Shown piece after piece: positions 41,876 to 50,515 of a stretch of 58,215 nucleotides of DNA. The translations under genes were made by a program, and so were the position numbers. The stretch comes from DASZBR01 sp035943935 (GTDB lineage Bacteria > Pseudomonadota > Gammaproteobacteria > DASZBR01), in contig DASZBR010000004.1 of assembly GCA_035943935.1 (NCBI GenBank), forward strand, positions 1 through 58,215, written 5' to 3'. Position 1 is the stretch's first letter; every line of letters starts with the position of its first letter. The notes beneath the pieces were generated by a model. The model had not been told where the DNA came from and made no database searches. It saw nothing but the letters and a program-made list of their open reading frames with translations.

Positions 41876-43324
41876 ATGCACACATGGTTTTTTTTCGTCC
41901 TGATGTCAGTTGTTATTGTTCTATTGTTATGGAATCTCATCCAAAAAAATCACTCCCTTTTGCGCACGTACCCTGTCATTGCGTATGTTCGTTATATTGC
42001 AGAAGCCTTGGGTGTTCATTTAAGACAGTATTTTTATGCGCGCGATAGAGAGGAATTACCTTTTAATAGAGCGGATCGCACATGGGTTTATGAAGCGGCA
42101 AAAGATCTCGATACCACGATAGGATTTGGATCTACGCGCGATCTCAAATCGTTAGGAGCAATTTATTTTGTGGATGCTCCTTTTCCCTTGCTCAATCGAG
42201 ATGCGGTAAAAACGAAAGCGGTGACGATTGGAGAAAAGTGCCGGATTCCTTATATCACTGATTCGTTAATTAATATTTCTGCCATGAGTTATGGAGCCAT
42301 TTCAAAAAATGCGATCTTAGCGTTATCGCATGGCGCGAAAATAGCGGGTTGTTGGATGAATACGGGAGAAGGGGGATTGTCTCCTTATCATCTAGCAGGT
42401 GGTTGCGATCTTGTGGCGCAAATTGGTACTGCAAAATATGGTTATTGTGATGAGCAAGGAAATCTGTCAGAAAAAAAATTATTGGAAGCGGCCGCACATC
42501 CGCAAGTCAAAATGTTTGAAATAAAATTAAGCCAAGGCGCAAAGCCTGGAAAGGGTGGTGTTTTACCTGCAGCAAAAGTCACTGAAGAAATTGCGGAAAT
42601 AAGAAATATTCCTGCGCATCAAGATTCGATAAGCCCAAATCGATTTCCTGAAATTTCAAATTCGTTTGAATTACTGGATTTTATTCATCGTGTGCGTGAA
42701 GTCACGGGTAAGCCAACAGGATTTAAAGTTGTTCTGGGAGATTACCAATGGTTAGGTGAATTATGTCAGGAAATTATTAAGCGAGGTCTGGATTACGCGC
42801 CTGATTTTATTACCTTAGATGGTGCAGAAGGGGGATCGGGTGCTGCACCCATGACGTTGGCAGATTATGTGGGTTTGCCTTTAGCGGAAAGCCTTCCCGT
42901 TCTCGTGGATACCTTAGTGGAATATGGTTTGCGTGATCGGATTAAAATAATCGCTTCAGGTAAATTAATTACGCCAGGAATGGTGGCCTGGGCATTATGT
43001 GTGGGAGCTGATTTTGTGAATTCTGCGCGTGGTTTTATGTTATCGCTGGGATGTATTCAAGCGTTGCAGTGTCATAAAAATACGTGTCCCACAGGAATTG
43101 CAACGCATAATCGATGGTTGATGAGAGGTCTAGATCCAGAAAGTAAAGCGACCCGCGTGTATCATTACGTTAAAAATTTGGTGTATGAAGTGGGTGTGAT
43201 TAGTCATTCTTGTGGTGTACACGAACCTCGAGAGTTAAATCGACATCATGTACGCATTGTGTCGGAGCATGGGACTTCTGTTTCTTTAGCGGAAGTATAT
43301 CCAGATAAACAAGCATCGGTATAA
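41876..43324 (+). CDS. FMN-binding glutamate-synthase-family protein
   Basis: A 482-residue protein: an N-terminal membrane helix (about 3-20), then a TIM-barrel of the GltB FMN type: ISAMSYGAISKNAILALSHGAKIAG, NTGEGGLSPYH, KPGKGGVLPA, LDGAEGGSGAAPMTLADYVG and CPTGIATHN with the iron-sulfur-linked Cys region. Stand-alone membrane-tethered forms are common in proteobacteria; whether they make glutamate is not established, since the amidotransferase domain and GltD partner are absent. It is divergent from the kinase operon. Confidence 0.88.
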   Translation: MHTWFFFVLMSVVIVLLLWNLIQKNHSLLRTYPVIAYVRYIAEALGVHLRQYFYARDREELPFNRADRTWVYEAAKDLDTTIGFGSTRDLKSLGAIYFVDAPFPLLNRDAVKTKAVTIGEKCRIPYITDSLINISAMSYGAISKNAILALSHGAKIAGCWMNTGEGGLSPYHLAGGCDLVAQIGTAKYGYCDEQGNLSEKKLLEAAAHPQVKMFEIKLSQGAKPGKGGVLPAAKVTEEIAEIRNIPAHQDSISPNRFPEISNSFELLDFIHRVREVTGKPTGFKVVLGDYQWLGELCQEIIKRGLDYAPDFITLDGAEGGSGAAPMTLADYVGLPLAESLPVLVDTLVEYGLRDRIKIIASGKLITPGMVAWALCVGADFVNSARGFMLSLGCIQALQCHKNTCPTGIATHNRWLMRGLDPESKATRVYHYVKNLVYEVGVISHSCGVHEPRELNRHHVRIVSEHGTSVSLAEVYPDKQASV

Positions 43325-43330
43325 ATTTGG

Positions 43331-43423
43331 TGAGCCCACCAGGACTCGAACCTGGGACCAAGAGATTCGGCAATCCTGTTTACTCCCCTTAAGCCTATTG
43401 TTAGACTGAGCTGCGATGAGGCC
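43331..43423 (-). pseudogene. Degenerate tRNA
   Basis: On the minus strand a 93-base segment has a T-arm (CCAGG, TTCGAGT, CCTGG), acceptor 3' strand TGGGCTCA followed by CCA, a D-loop-like GCTCAGTC, and an acceptor 5' strand with one mismatch. The anticodon stem GGATT/AATCT encloses only four bases, so the anticodon loop is contracted and the molecule should not decode. A 16-base identical piece lies at 31039. Confidence 0.5.
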
Positions 43424-43445
43424 GTGCACATAACAGGGACTGTAA

Positions 43446-44720
43446 ATGTTGATTTTTTCCAAATTGAAAACAGGATTTGTTTTTATAGCTCTCAGCGGTT
43501 TTTGGACAATCAGCCAAGCCTCACAAGTTATTCCGTTATCTCTTCCTGAGGCAGAACACTTAGCCATTTCGCATTCCTCTGAATTAGCAGCACAATGCAA
43601 GAACACCCAAGCTTTGCATGAGGACTCAATCGCTGATGGTCAATTATCTGATCCACAATTGATGGTAGGAGCGGTAAATGTTCCTGATGATGGCTTTAGT
43701 TTTCGTCAAGACGATATGACCATGACTGAAGTTGGAGTACAGCAATCTTTTCCTGCGGGTAATTCTTTAATCGATAAAGAACACCAAACACAAGCATTAG
43801 CAGAAGCATCAGAAAAACATCAAGCTGATCAATCATTGATGTTAGTCCAAAATGTCCGCGATACATGGCTGGATCTTTATTATTGGGAACATGCAGAGAA
43901 AATCATCCATAAAAATCGTTTGTTATTTATGTATGTATTAAAAGTTTCAAAATCACAATACAGTGCAGGTAAATCAAGCTTAAATGATGTTACACAAGCG
44001 CAATTAGAATTATCACGCTTGGATGATCAGGCGCTGGACGCAAAGCAACAGGCAGAAACACTTCGATTTCAACTCGGGCGTTGGATAGGACAAGATAATA
44101 TGGAGCGGCCTTTAGTTTCAGCATTACCCAGTTGGTCCCAACCGAATGATTTAAATATATTACAAGACAGCTTACAAAATCATCCTTTATTAAAAACTGA
44201 TGCGGCAGATATTGAGGCCAGTCGTGATGACGTTAAATTTAATCGAGAGCAGTACAAACCCACATGGACGGTTGGCGTATATTATGGAATGCGACAAGGC
44301 AATATGTCAGACGGTACTCCGCGTACTAATATGGCGACTGCTCAAGTGATGTTGAGTCTCCCGCTATTTACACATCAACGCCAAGGTCGACGTGCAAAAG
44401 CGAGCATTGATCGATTAGAAGAAGCACAGCTAAATCAGACATCCCATTACCGCGACCTCCAAAAAGAATTAAACAGCCAATATGAAACATGGCAATTGCT
44501 TACCGATCGTGAAAATCTTTACAGCGCAAAATTAATCCCCGAAGCAAAGCGCAGTACGAAAACAGCCTTACTTGGATATCGGCATGCGACAACAGATATG
44601 GCTGTAACGCTGAAAGCCTATACAAACCAGCTTAATGTTCAGCTTGAGCAATTACAAATTAAGGTAGCACGTAAAAAAGCAGAAGCAGCACTAATGTATT
44701 TATCAGGAACAACTGAATGA
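43446..44720 (+). CDS. cusC: Outer-membrane efflux channel (CusC/CzcC-like, TolC family)
   Basis: A 424-residue protein of the TolC family with a signal peptide (cleavage about after SQAS) and two long repeats of coiled helices and strands: LPEAEHLAISHSSELAAQ, GVQQSFPAGNSL, and the second half with VMLSLPLFTHQRQGRRAKASID. It should form the outer-membrane exit duct for the CusBA pump. No lipobox is apparent, unlike E. coli CusC. Its stop overlaps the adaptor start (ATGA). Confidence 0.85.
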   Translation: MLIFSKLKTGFVFIALSGFWTISQASQVIPLSLPEAEHLAISHSSELAAQCKNTQALHEDSIADGQLSDPQLMVGAVNVPDDGFSFRQDDMTMTEVGVQQSFPAGNSLIDKEHQTQALAEASEKHQADQSLMLVQNVRDTWLDLYYWEHAEKIIHKNRLLFMYVLKVSKSQYSAGKSSLNDVTQAQLELSRLDDQALDAKQQAETLRFQLGRWIGQDNMERPLVSALPSWSQPNDLNILQDSLQNHPLLKTDAADIEASRDDVKFNREQYKPTWTVGVYYGMRQGNMSDGTPRTNMATAQVMLSLPLFTHQRQGRRAKASIDRLEEAQLNQTSHYRDLQKELNSQYETWQLLTDRENLYSAKLIPEAKRSTKTALLGYRHATTDMAVTLKAYTNQLNVQLEQLQIKVARKKAEAALMYLSGTTE

Positions 44721-45895
44721 AAACTCCCCAATTTAAAATTATTATATTAGTCCTTGTTTTTATAGGGATTATTTTGGGTATTTATTTGATTCAAAATCTT
44801 AAGCATAAACAAAAGCCGCTGTATTGGATTGATCCGATGGAGCCAACTGTTCTTTATAATCATCCGGGTAAATCGCGCATGGATATGGAATTAGTTCCGG
44901 TATATGCGCAAGAGGATAAGTTAGGCGCTATTAAAGTTTCCCCTGAAGCGATAAACAATGTAGGTGTTCGTATTGCGCCCGTTATTCAAGGCGATCTGTC
45001 TCGTCGATTAGAAACCGTTGGTTATATTGAACCGAATGAAAATAACATCAGCCATATTCATGTTTATGCAGAAGGTTGGATAAAAAAATTAAATGTCAAA
45101 ACGATGGGTGAGACCGTCAAAAAAGGCGAATTACTTTTCCAGTTGTATTCTCCTGCTTTAGTGAATGCACAAGAAGAATATTTAATTGCACTTGAAAGCA
45201 AAGATGCGGATTTAATTGATGCATCTCATCAACGATTATTAGCGCTCGGAATATCAGAACAACAAATTCAGCAATTAAAAGAAACGCATAAAGCCAGTCA
45301 ATTAATTGATGTTTATAGTCCCCAGAATGGAATTGTTTCTTCTTTGGATGTGCGAGAAGGAATGAATGTCATGCCCGAAACGAATATTATGAGTTTGGTT
45401 GATTTGTCTAATATTTGGATGATTGTTGAAGTATTTGAAAAACAAGCTGCGTGGGTGAAAGTTAATCAAATAGCAGAAGGAAAAACAGAAACGTATCCAG
45501 GTCAGGTTTGGAAAGGAAAAGTGGAATATGTTTATCCGCAAGTTGATCCCGCAACGCGCACCTTAAAAGTGCGATTACGTTTCGATAATCCAGATAATAA
45601 TTTAAAACCTAATATGGTTATGAATGTAGCATTGCTAGCTGACCCTAAACAGAATGTTTTAAGTATTCCCAAAGAAGCTGTTATTCATGATAAGCAACAA
45701 GACAGAGTTATTGTTGCATTAGGAAATGGCTATTTTCGTGTACAGCCGGTTGTTGTGGGAATGGAGTCAGGTTCTAGTGTAGAAATTCTCTCTGGTCTAA
45801 AAGCAGGAGAAAGTATCGTTATTTCAGGTCAATTCTTAATAGACTCAGAATCGAATTTGCAAGCCAGTCTCAAACGCGTGGATAGCAATACATGA
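44717..45895 (+). CDS. cusB: Periplasmic adaptor of metal efflux pump (CusB-like)
   Basis: A 392-residue adaptor with an N-terminal membrane anchor (about 7-28) and a heavy-metal-binding segment IDPMEPTVLYNHPGKSRMDMELVPVYA, typical of CusB/SilB with its Met residues. Then come barrel-sandwich and beta-barrel domains: LFQLYSPALVNAQEEYL, VYSPQNGIVSSLDVREGMNV and SIPKEAVI. It links CusA to CusC and hands metal to the pump. It overlaps both neighbours by 4 bases (ATGA). Confidence 0.9.
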   Translation: MKTPQFKIIILVLVFIGIILGIYLIQNLKHKQKPLYWIDPMEPTVLYNHPGKSRMDMELVPVYAQEDKLGAIKVSPEAINNVGVRIAPVIQGDLSRRLETVGYIEPNENNISHIHVYAEGWIKKLNVKTMGETVKKGELLFQLYSPALVNAQEEYLIALESKDADLIDASHQRLLALGISEQQIQQLKETHKASQLIDVYSPQNGIVSSLDVREGMNVMPETNIMSLVDLSNIWMIVEVFEKQAAWVKVNQIAEGKTETYPGQVWKGKVEYVYPQVDPATRTLKVRLRFDNPDNNLKPNMVMNVALLADPKQNVLSIPKEAVIHDKQQDRVIVALGNGYFRVQPVVVGMESGSSVEILSGLKAGESIVISGQFLIDSESNLQASLKRVDSNT

Positions 45896-48800
45896 TCGCG
45901 GCTATTATTCGTTGGTCTTTGCGAAATCGAATATTTATATTGCTGATGACGTTATTAATAATTATCTGTGGCATTTATGCTGTTAAGAAAAATCCTGTTG
46001 ATGCCATTCCTGATTTGTCTGATGTTCAAGTGATTCTCAAAGCAAATTATCCAGGCCAAGCGCCGCAGATTGTTGAAGACCAGGTTACATATCCGCTGAC
46101 AACTGCAATGCTTTCTGTTCCAGGAGCGGTTGCAGTTCGTGGTGAATCTAGTTTTGGTGATGCTTATATCTATGTCATTTTTAAAGATGGTACTGATCTT
46201 TATTGGGCGCGCTCACGTGTGCTTGAATATTTAAGCCAAGTGACCAGTCGTTTACCAGCATCTGTGAAAGTTTCCTTGGGACCTGATGCCACTGGAGTAG
46301 GTTGGATTTATGAATATGCTTTGATTGACCCAACGGGCAAACATGATTTAAGCCAATTAACGAGCGTACAAAATTGGTTTTTAAAGTATGAACTTCAAAA
46401 AGTACCGGGTGTGTCTGAGGTCGCGACGGTGGGTGGAATGGTGCGCCAATATCAAATTATTATTGATCCTAATAAATTACGCGCGTATGGATTTACGCTC
46501 ATGCAAGTTAAAAATGCGATTCAACAAGCCAATCAAGAAGTCGGTGGTTCTGCAATTGAAATGGGTGAATCAGATTATATGGTTCGCGCGAGAGGTTATC
46601 TGCAAACGCTACCTGACATTGCAAATATTCCCTTGTCTGTCAGTAAACAAGGCACGCCAGTATTACTTTCTGACGTATCGACTATCCAAGTGGGTCCGCA
46701 AATGCGTCGGGGAATTGCCGAACTAAACGGTCAGGGAGAAACCGTTGGTGGCATTATTGTTATGCGCACAGGACAAAATGCAGTACAAACGATTGATGCC
46801 GTTAAAGAAAAACTCGCGCAATTACAATCCAGTCTTCCGCCGGGTGTAAAAATTATTACAACCTATGATCGTTCCAGTTTAATTCAGCGGGCCATAAATA
46901 CTTTACACAGTAAATTATTTGAAGAATTAATTATGGTTTCATTAGTGTGTATAGCTTTTTTACTGCATTTTCGTTCTTCGTTAGTAGTCATTATTAGTTT
47001 GCCGATTGGTATTCTAGCAGCATTTATTTTGATGTATTGGCAAAATATTAACGCGAATATTATGTCCTTGGGTGGTATTGCTATTGCGATTGGTGCGATG
47101 GTCGATGCAGCTATTGTGATGATTGAAAATGTTCACAAGCATTTGGAGAGAAATAACAACGTAAATAATCAAAATAAAAACAGGTGGGAGATTATTCAAC
47201 AGGCGACATTAGAAGTAGGTCCCGCTTTGTTTTTTTCGTTATTAATTATTACCGTGAGTTTTTTACCTATTTTTGCACTGCAAGCACAAGAAGGTCGTTT
47301 ATTTGCACCGCTGGCGTATACCAAAACGTATGCAATGGCAGCGGCGGCAGGATTATCGATTACTTTAGTTCCTGTCTTGATGGGGTATTTTATTCGAGGA
47401 CCTATCAAATCAGAATATAAAAATCCGATTAATTTATGGTTACGAAAAACATATGAGCCTGCTATTCAGTGGGCATTAAGAGAACCTTATAAAGTATTAG
47501 GTATTGCTGCTTTTATTGTTTTAATGGCGCTGTGGCCAATGTCACGTTTGGGTTCAGAGTACATGCCAGAATTAGACGAAGGCGATCTGATGTATATGCC
47601 GACAACATTGCCAAGTATTTCAATTGGTAATGCACAACAGTTATTGCAGCAAACCGATAAATTAATCAAAACCGTTCCTGAAGTTGATACGGTGTTTGGC
47701 AAAATCGGTCACGCAGAAACTGCAACCGATCCTGCGCCTTTATCCATGATGGAAACGACGATTCAATTTAAACCAAAGAACGAATGGCGTGCGGGAATGA
47801 CGCCAGAAAAACTTCGTGCAGAACTTGATACGCGATTAAAATTGCCGGGTGTTTCAAATGCGTGGGTGATGCCAATTCGTACGCGTATTGATATGTTATT
47901 CACGGGAATTAAAACGCCAATAGGAATTAAAATAGCGGGTCCTGATTTAAATGTTATTCAGGATATAGGCCAACAAATTGAAACCACTTTAAAACAAGTC
48001 TCGGGTACTCAATCGGTTTATGCAGAGCGAGTTGCAAGCGGGCGTTATGTTTATATTGATATCAATAGATTAGATGCTGCTCGTTATGGTTTAAACATTA
48101 GTGATGTCCAAGATGTGATCAGCATGGCAGTCGGTGGAATGAATGTTTCTGAAACGGTCGAAGGAAGAGAGCGTTATCCGATTAATTTACGTTATCCGCG
48201 TGAGACACGAGATTCTTTAGAAAGCTTACAGCAATTACCTATTGTTACCCCTTCAGGCGCACACATTCCGTTATCAGCAGTTGCTAAAGTTTATGTGACT
48301 GAAGGTCCCGATATGATTAAAAGCGAAAATGCGCGATTGAATGGTTGGGTTTATATTGAAAGTACAAATCGAGATTTAGGGTCTTATATACATGATGCAC
48401 AGCGTGCTGTAGCTAACCAAATTAAATTACCTGAGGGTTATTCTATTACCTGGTCAGGCCAATACGAATATATGCAGCGTGCAAAAGCAAGGTTATTACT
48501 CGTTGCGCCATTTACCTTAGGCATTATTTTATTATTACTTTATTTATATTTTAGAAGAGTTACAGAAGTTTTAATTATCATGGGAACATTGCCACTCGCT
48601 TTAGTCGGTGGTTTATGGTTGTTGTATTTGCTTGGGTTTCATTTGTCTGTCGCTGTAGGTGTTGGATTTATTGCGTTGGCAGGCGTGTCTGTAGAAATTG
48701 GTGTTGTGATGTTGGTGTATCTCAATCAGGCGTTTGAAAAACATCAACCCAAAAACAGTTCAGATATTAAAAAAGCCATTATTGAAGGCGCATTATTACG

Positions 48801-48996
48801 TGTACGTCCTATTATGATGACAGTGTGTGCCATTATTGGTGGTTTATTACCGATTATGTTTGGAAGCGGTACGGGCTCAGAAATCATGCGTCGTATTGCA
48901 GCGCCGATGATAGGTGGAATGATCAGTGCAACGATATTAACGTTAATAGTTATTCCTGCGGTTTATTTTTTGTGGAAACAAAATGTCAAAACTTAA
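45892..48996 (+). CDS. cusA: RND-type Cu/Ag efflux pump (CusA-like)
   Basis: A 1034-residue inner-membrane RND transporter with twelve helices. Motifs match CusA closely: NPVDAIPDLSDVQVI, the TM4 segment GAMVDAAIVMIENVHKHLE, EYMPELDEGDLMYMPTTLP, GKIGHAETATDPAPLSMMETTIQ and IDMLFTGIKTPIGIKI, which include the Met residues of the copper relay. It exports Cu(I)/Ag(I) with proton motive force. Its last 14 bases overlap the EamA gene, so they share a transcript. Confidence 0.92.
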   Translation: MIAAIIRWSLRNRIFILLMTLLIIICGIYAVKKNPVDAIPDLSDVQVILKANYPGQAPQIVEDQVTYPLTTAMLSVPGAVAVRGESSFGDAYIYVIFKDGTDLYWARSRVLEYLSQVTSRLPASVKVSLGPDATGVGWIYEYALIDPTGKHDLSQLTSVQNWFLKYELQKVPGVSEVATVGGMVRQYQIIIDPNKLRAYGFTLMQVKNAIQQANQEVGGSAIEMGESDYMVRARGYLQTLPDIANIPLSVSKQGTPVLLSDVSTIQVGPQMRRGIAELNGQGETVGGIIVMRTGQNAVQTIDAVKEKLAQLQSSLPPGVKIITTYDRSSLIQRAINTLHSKLFEELIMVSLVCIAFLLHFRSSLVVIISLPIGILAAFILMYWQNINANIMSLGGIAIAIGAMVDAAIVMIENVHKHLERNNNVNNQNKNRWEIIQQATLEVGPALFFSLLIITVSFLPIFALQAQEGRLFAPLAYTKTYAMAAAAGLSITLVPVLMGYFIRGPIKSEYKNPINLWLRKTYEPAIQWALREPYKVLGIAAFIVLMALWPMSRLGSEYMPELDEGDLMYMPTTLPSISIGNAQQLLQQTDKLIKTVPEVDTVFGKIGHAETATDPAPLSMMETTIQFKPKNEWRAGMTPEKLRAELDTRLKLPGVSNAWVMPIRTRIDMLFTGIKTPIGIKIAGPDLNVIQDIGQQIETTLKQVSGTQSVYAERVASGRYVYIDINRLDAARYGLNISDVQDVISMAVGGMNVSETVEGRERYPINLRYPRETRDSLESLQQLPIVTPSGAHIPLSAVAKVYVTEGPDMIKSENARLNGWVYIESTNRDLGSYIHDAQRAVANQIKLPEGYSITWSGQYEYMQRAKARLLLVAPFTLGIILLLLYLYFRRVTEVLIIMGTLPLALVGGLWLLYLLGFHLSVAVGVGFIALAGVSVEIGVVMLVYLNQAFEKHQPKNSSDIKKAIIEGALLRVRPIMMTVCAIIGGLLPIMFGSGTGSEIMRRIAAPMIGGMISATILTLIVIPAVYFLWKQNVKT

Positions 48997-49948
48997 TTTA
49001 TCACCCAGTGTATTGTTTGCTCTCGGTGCTGCTGTTCTATTTGGTGGTAGCACTCCCTTTGCTAAACAGTTAGTAGGAGACATTTCACCTTTATTGCTCG
49101 CGGGTTTGCTTTACTTAGGAAGTGGTCTAGGTTTAATTCTTGTGCGATTAATAAAAGACAGAGGGTGGCATGATTCAGGTTTATTAAAACAAGAATGGCT
49201 GTGGCTATTAGGTGCTATTGGATTTGGTGGAATAGTAGCGCCTGTCTTATTAATGGTGGGTCTTGTTGAGACAAGTGCAGCATCAGCTTCGTTGCTCCTT
49301 AATCTTGAAGCGGTATTGACAGCAGGATTAGCCTGGGTTTTCTTTAAAGAAAGCACGGACAGCAGAATTATATTTGGGATGTTTCTTATTATTGCAGGTG
49401 GTGTTGTATTGGCGTGGCCCAATGGGCAAGCGTCGCAAAATTGGCTAGGCTCTCTTGCGATTGCGGCGGCATGTTTGTGCTGGGCAATTGATAATAATCT
49501 CACGCGTAAAATCTCAGCCGCAGATTCTTTATTTATTGCGGGAAGCAAAGGTCTTGTTGCAGGAATAACAAACGTTAGTTTGGCATTAACAATCGGATTA
49601 ATGTTTCCTGTATGGTCAAAAATTAATTACGCATTATTGGTAGGTTTTATTGGTTATGGTGTGAGTTTAGTATTATTTGTCTTAGCATTGCGTGGGCTGG
49701 GAACGGCGAGAACTGGAGCGTATTTTTCAACGGCGCCTTTTATTGGAGCGGCGATTGCGCTTATATTTTTTCATGAATCTGTGTCGATATTATTTTGGAT
49801 TGCAGCAATATTAATGGGTGTTGGAGTGTGGATACATTTGACGGAAATTCATGACCACGAACATACACATACTTATCCTGACAAACCGCCGCTCACTCAT
49901 TCGCATCCTCATTACCCTGATATTCATCATAGGCACAAGCATGAATAA
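48983..49948 (+). CDS. EamA/DMT transporter with His-rich C-terminal tail
   Basis: A 321-residue protein with ten membrane helices in two EamA repeats (LGAAVLFGGSTPFAK, then LCWAIDNNLTRKIS). The final 35 residues contain eleven His in HDHEHTHTY and THSHPHY and IHHRHKHE motifs, a probable metal-binding tail. It overlaps cusA by 14 bases, which links it to metal handling. Substrate unknown: a metal exporter, or an amino-acid/chelator exporter regulated by metal, are both possible. Confidence 0.85.
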   Translation: MSKLNLSPSVLFALGAAVLFGGSTPFAKQLVGDISPLLLAGLLYLGSGLGLILVRLIKDRGWHDSGLLKQEWLWLLGAIGFGGIVAPVLLMVGLVETSAASASLLLNLEAVLTAGLAWVFFKESTDSRIIFGMFLIIAGGVVLAWPNGQASQNWLGSLAIAAACLCWAIDNNLTRKISAADSLFIAGSKGLVAGITNVSLALTIGLMFPVWSKINYALLVGFIGYGVSLVLFVLALRGLGTARTGAYFSTAPFIGAAIALIFFHESVSILFWIAAILMGVGVWIHLTEIHDHEHTHTYPDKPPLTHSHPHYPDIHHRHKHE

Positions 49949-49968
49949 ATAGTCGGCATTGTTTTTTC

Positions 49969-50000
49969 TTGACCCTAAACCTGAGGTTAAGGTTTATACT
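49969..50000 (+). promoter_or_regulatory. MerR-family-type (CueR/metal-responsive) promoter
   Basis: TTGACC at 49969-49974 and TATACT at 49995-50000 are separated by 20 bases, longer than normal, and the spacer holds the dyad CCTAAACC-TGA-GGTTAAGG with one mismatch. This architecture is the hallmark of MerR-family activators that untwist the promoter on binding Cu, Zn, Pb or similar. It should drive the DUF4156, oxidase and ATPase genes. No merR-type gene is in the window. Confidence 0.75.
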
Positions 50001-50055
50001 GATAGCGTATTCTTGCGCGGATTTTAAACAGACATATTTGATTAAGGATGAGTTT

Positions 50056-50481
50056 ATGAAAATTGGTCTTAAAGTTAAGTTGGTGACAGTTGGCTTTTTA
50101 GTTTCAGTTCTTGCGGGATGTGCATCAGTACCTCTTGATCCGGGCGCTGAAAAAGTTGTTTTTACGACAACATCTTTGCCTAAGGCATGTCAGTCATTAG
50201 GACAGATTTCAAGCACAGATGTTAATGGGGTCACAACATCATACACATCCCATGCTAATTTAATGACGATGGAAATTAATGCTCTGAAGAATAGAGCGCG
50301 TGCATTAGGCGGTAATGTTGTAGTGCTGACGGGGCATCATACAGTCTATGTGCACGGCGCGCGGCGACAAGTTGCGACTCATGTATTAGACGGCATTGCT
50401 TATGTTTGTCCTGCAAATGTTTTAAGAAGATTGCCAAATGAAAATTCAGCGGATATTTCGGATGCTCCAGTAAAACGCTGA
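50056..50481 (+). CDS. DUF4156 lipoprotein
   Basis: About 141 residues with lipobox VLAGCA (Cys about 20) and the DUF4156 pattern CQSLGQIS, NALKNRARALGGNVVVLTGH. The start at 50056 (MKIGLKV) is preceded by AAGGATGAG; a longer frame from 49969 overlaps the promoter and has no ribosome site. It leads the copper operon with the oxidase fusion and ATPase, so a role in outer-membrane copper defence is possible. Confidence 0.8.
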   Translation: MKIGLKVKLVTVGFLVSVLAGCASVPLDPGAEKVVFTTTSLPKACQSLGQISSTDVNGVTTSYTSHANLMTMEINALKNRARALGGNVVVLTGHHTVYVHGARRQVATHVLDGIAYVCPANVLRRLPNENSADISDAPVKR

Positions 50482-50515
50482 TGTGTTATCTGTAACTTTG
50501 CCAAAGGGAAGTGAC

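Noticed and set aside
43331..43423. A functional tRNA gene
   Set aside because: The anticodon loop would have four bases and the acceptor stem has a mismatch, so a working tRNA is unlikely.
49969..50055. Longer N-terminus for the DUF4156 lipoprotein from 49969
   Set aside because: The extension would begin within the promoter and place the signal peptide 29 residues inside; the ATG at 50056 has a ribosome site.
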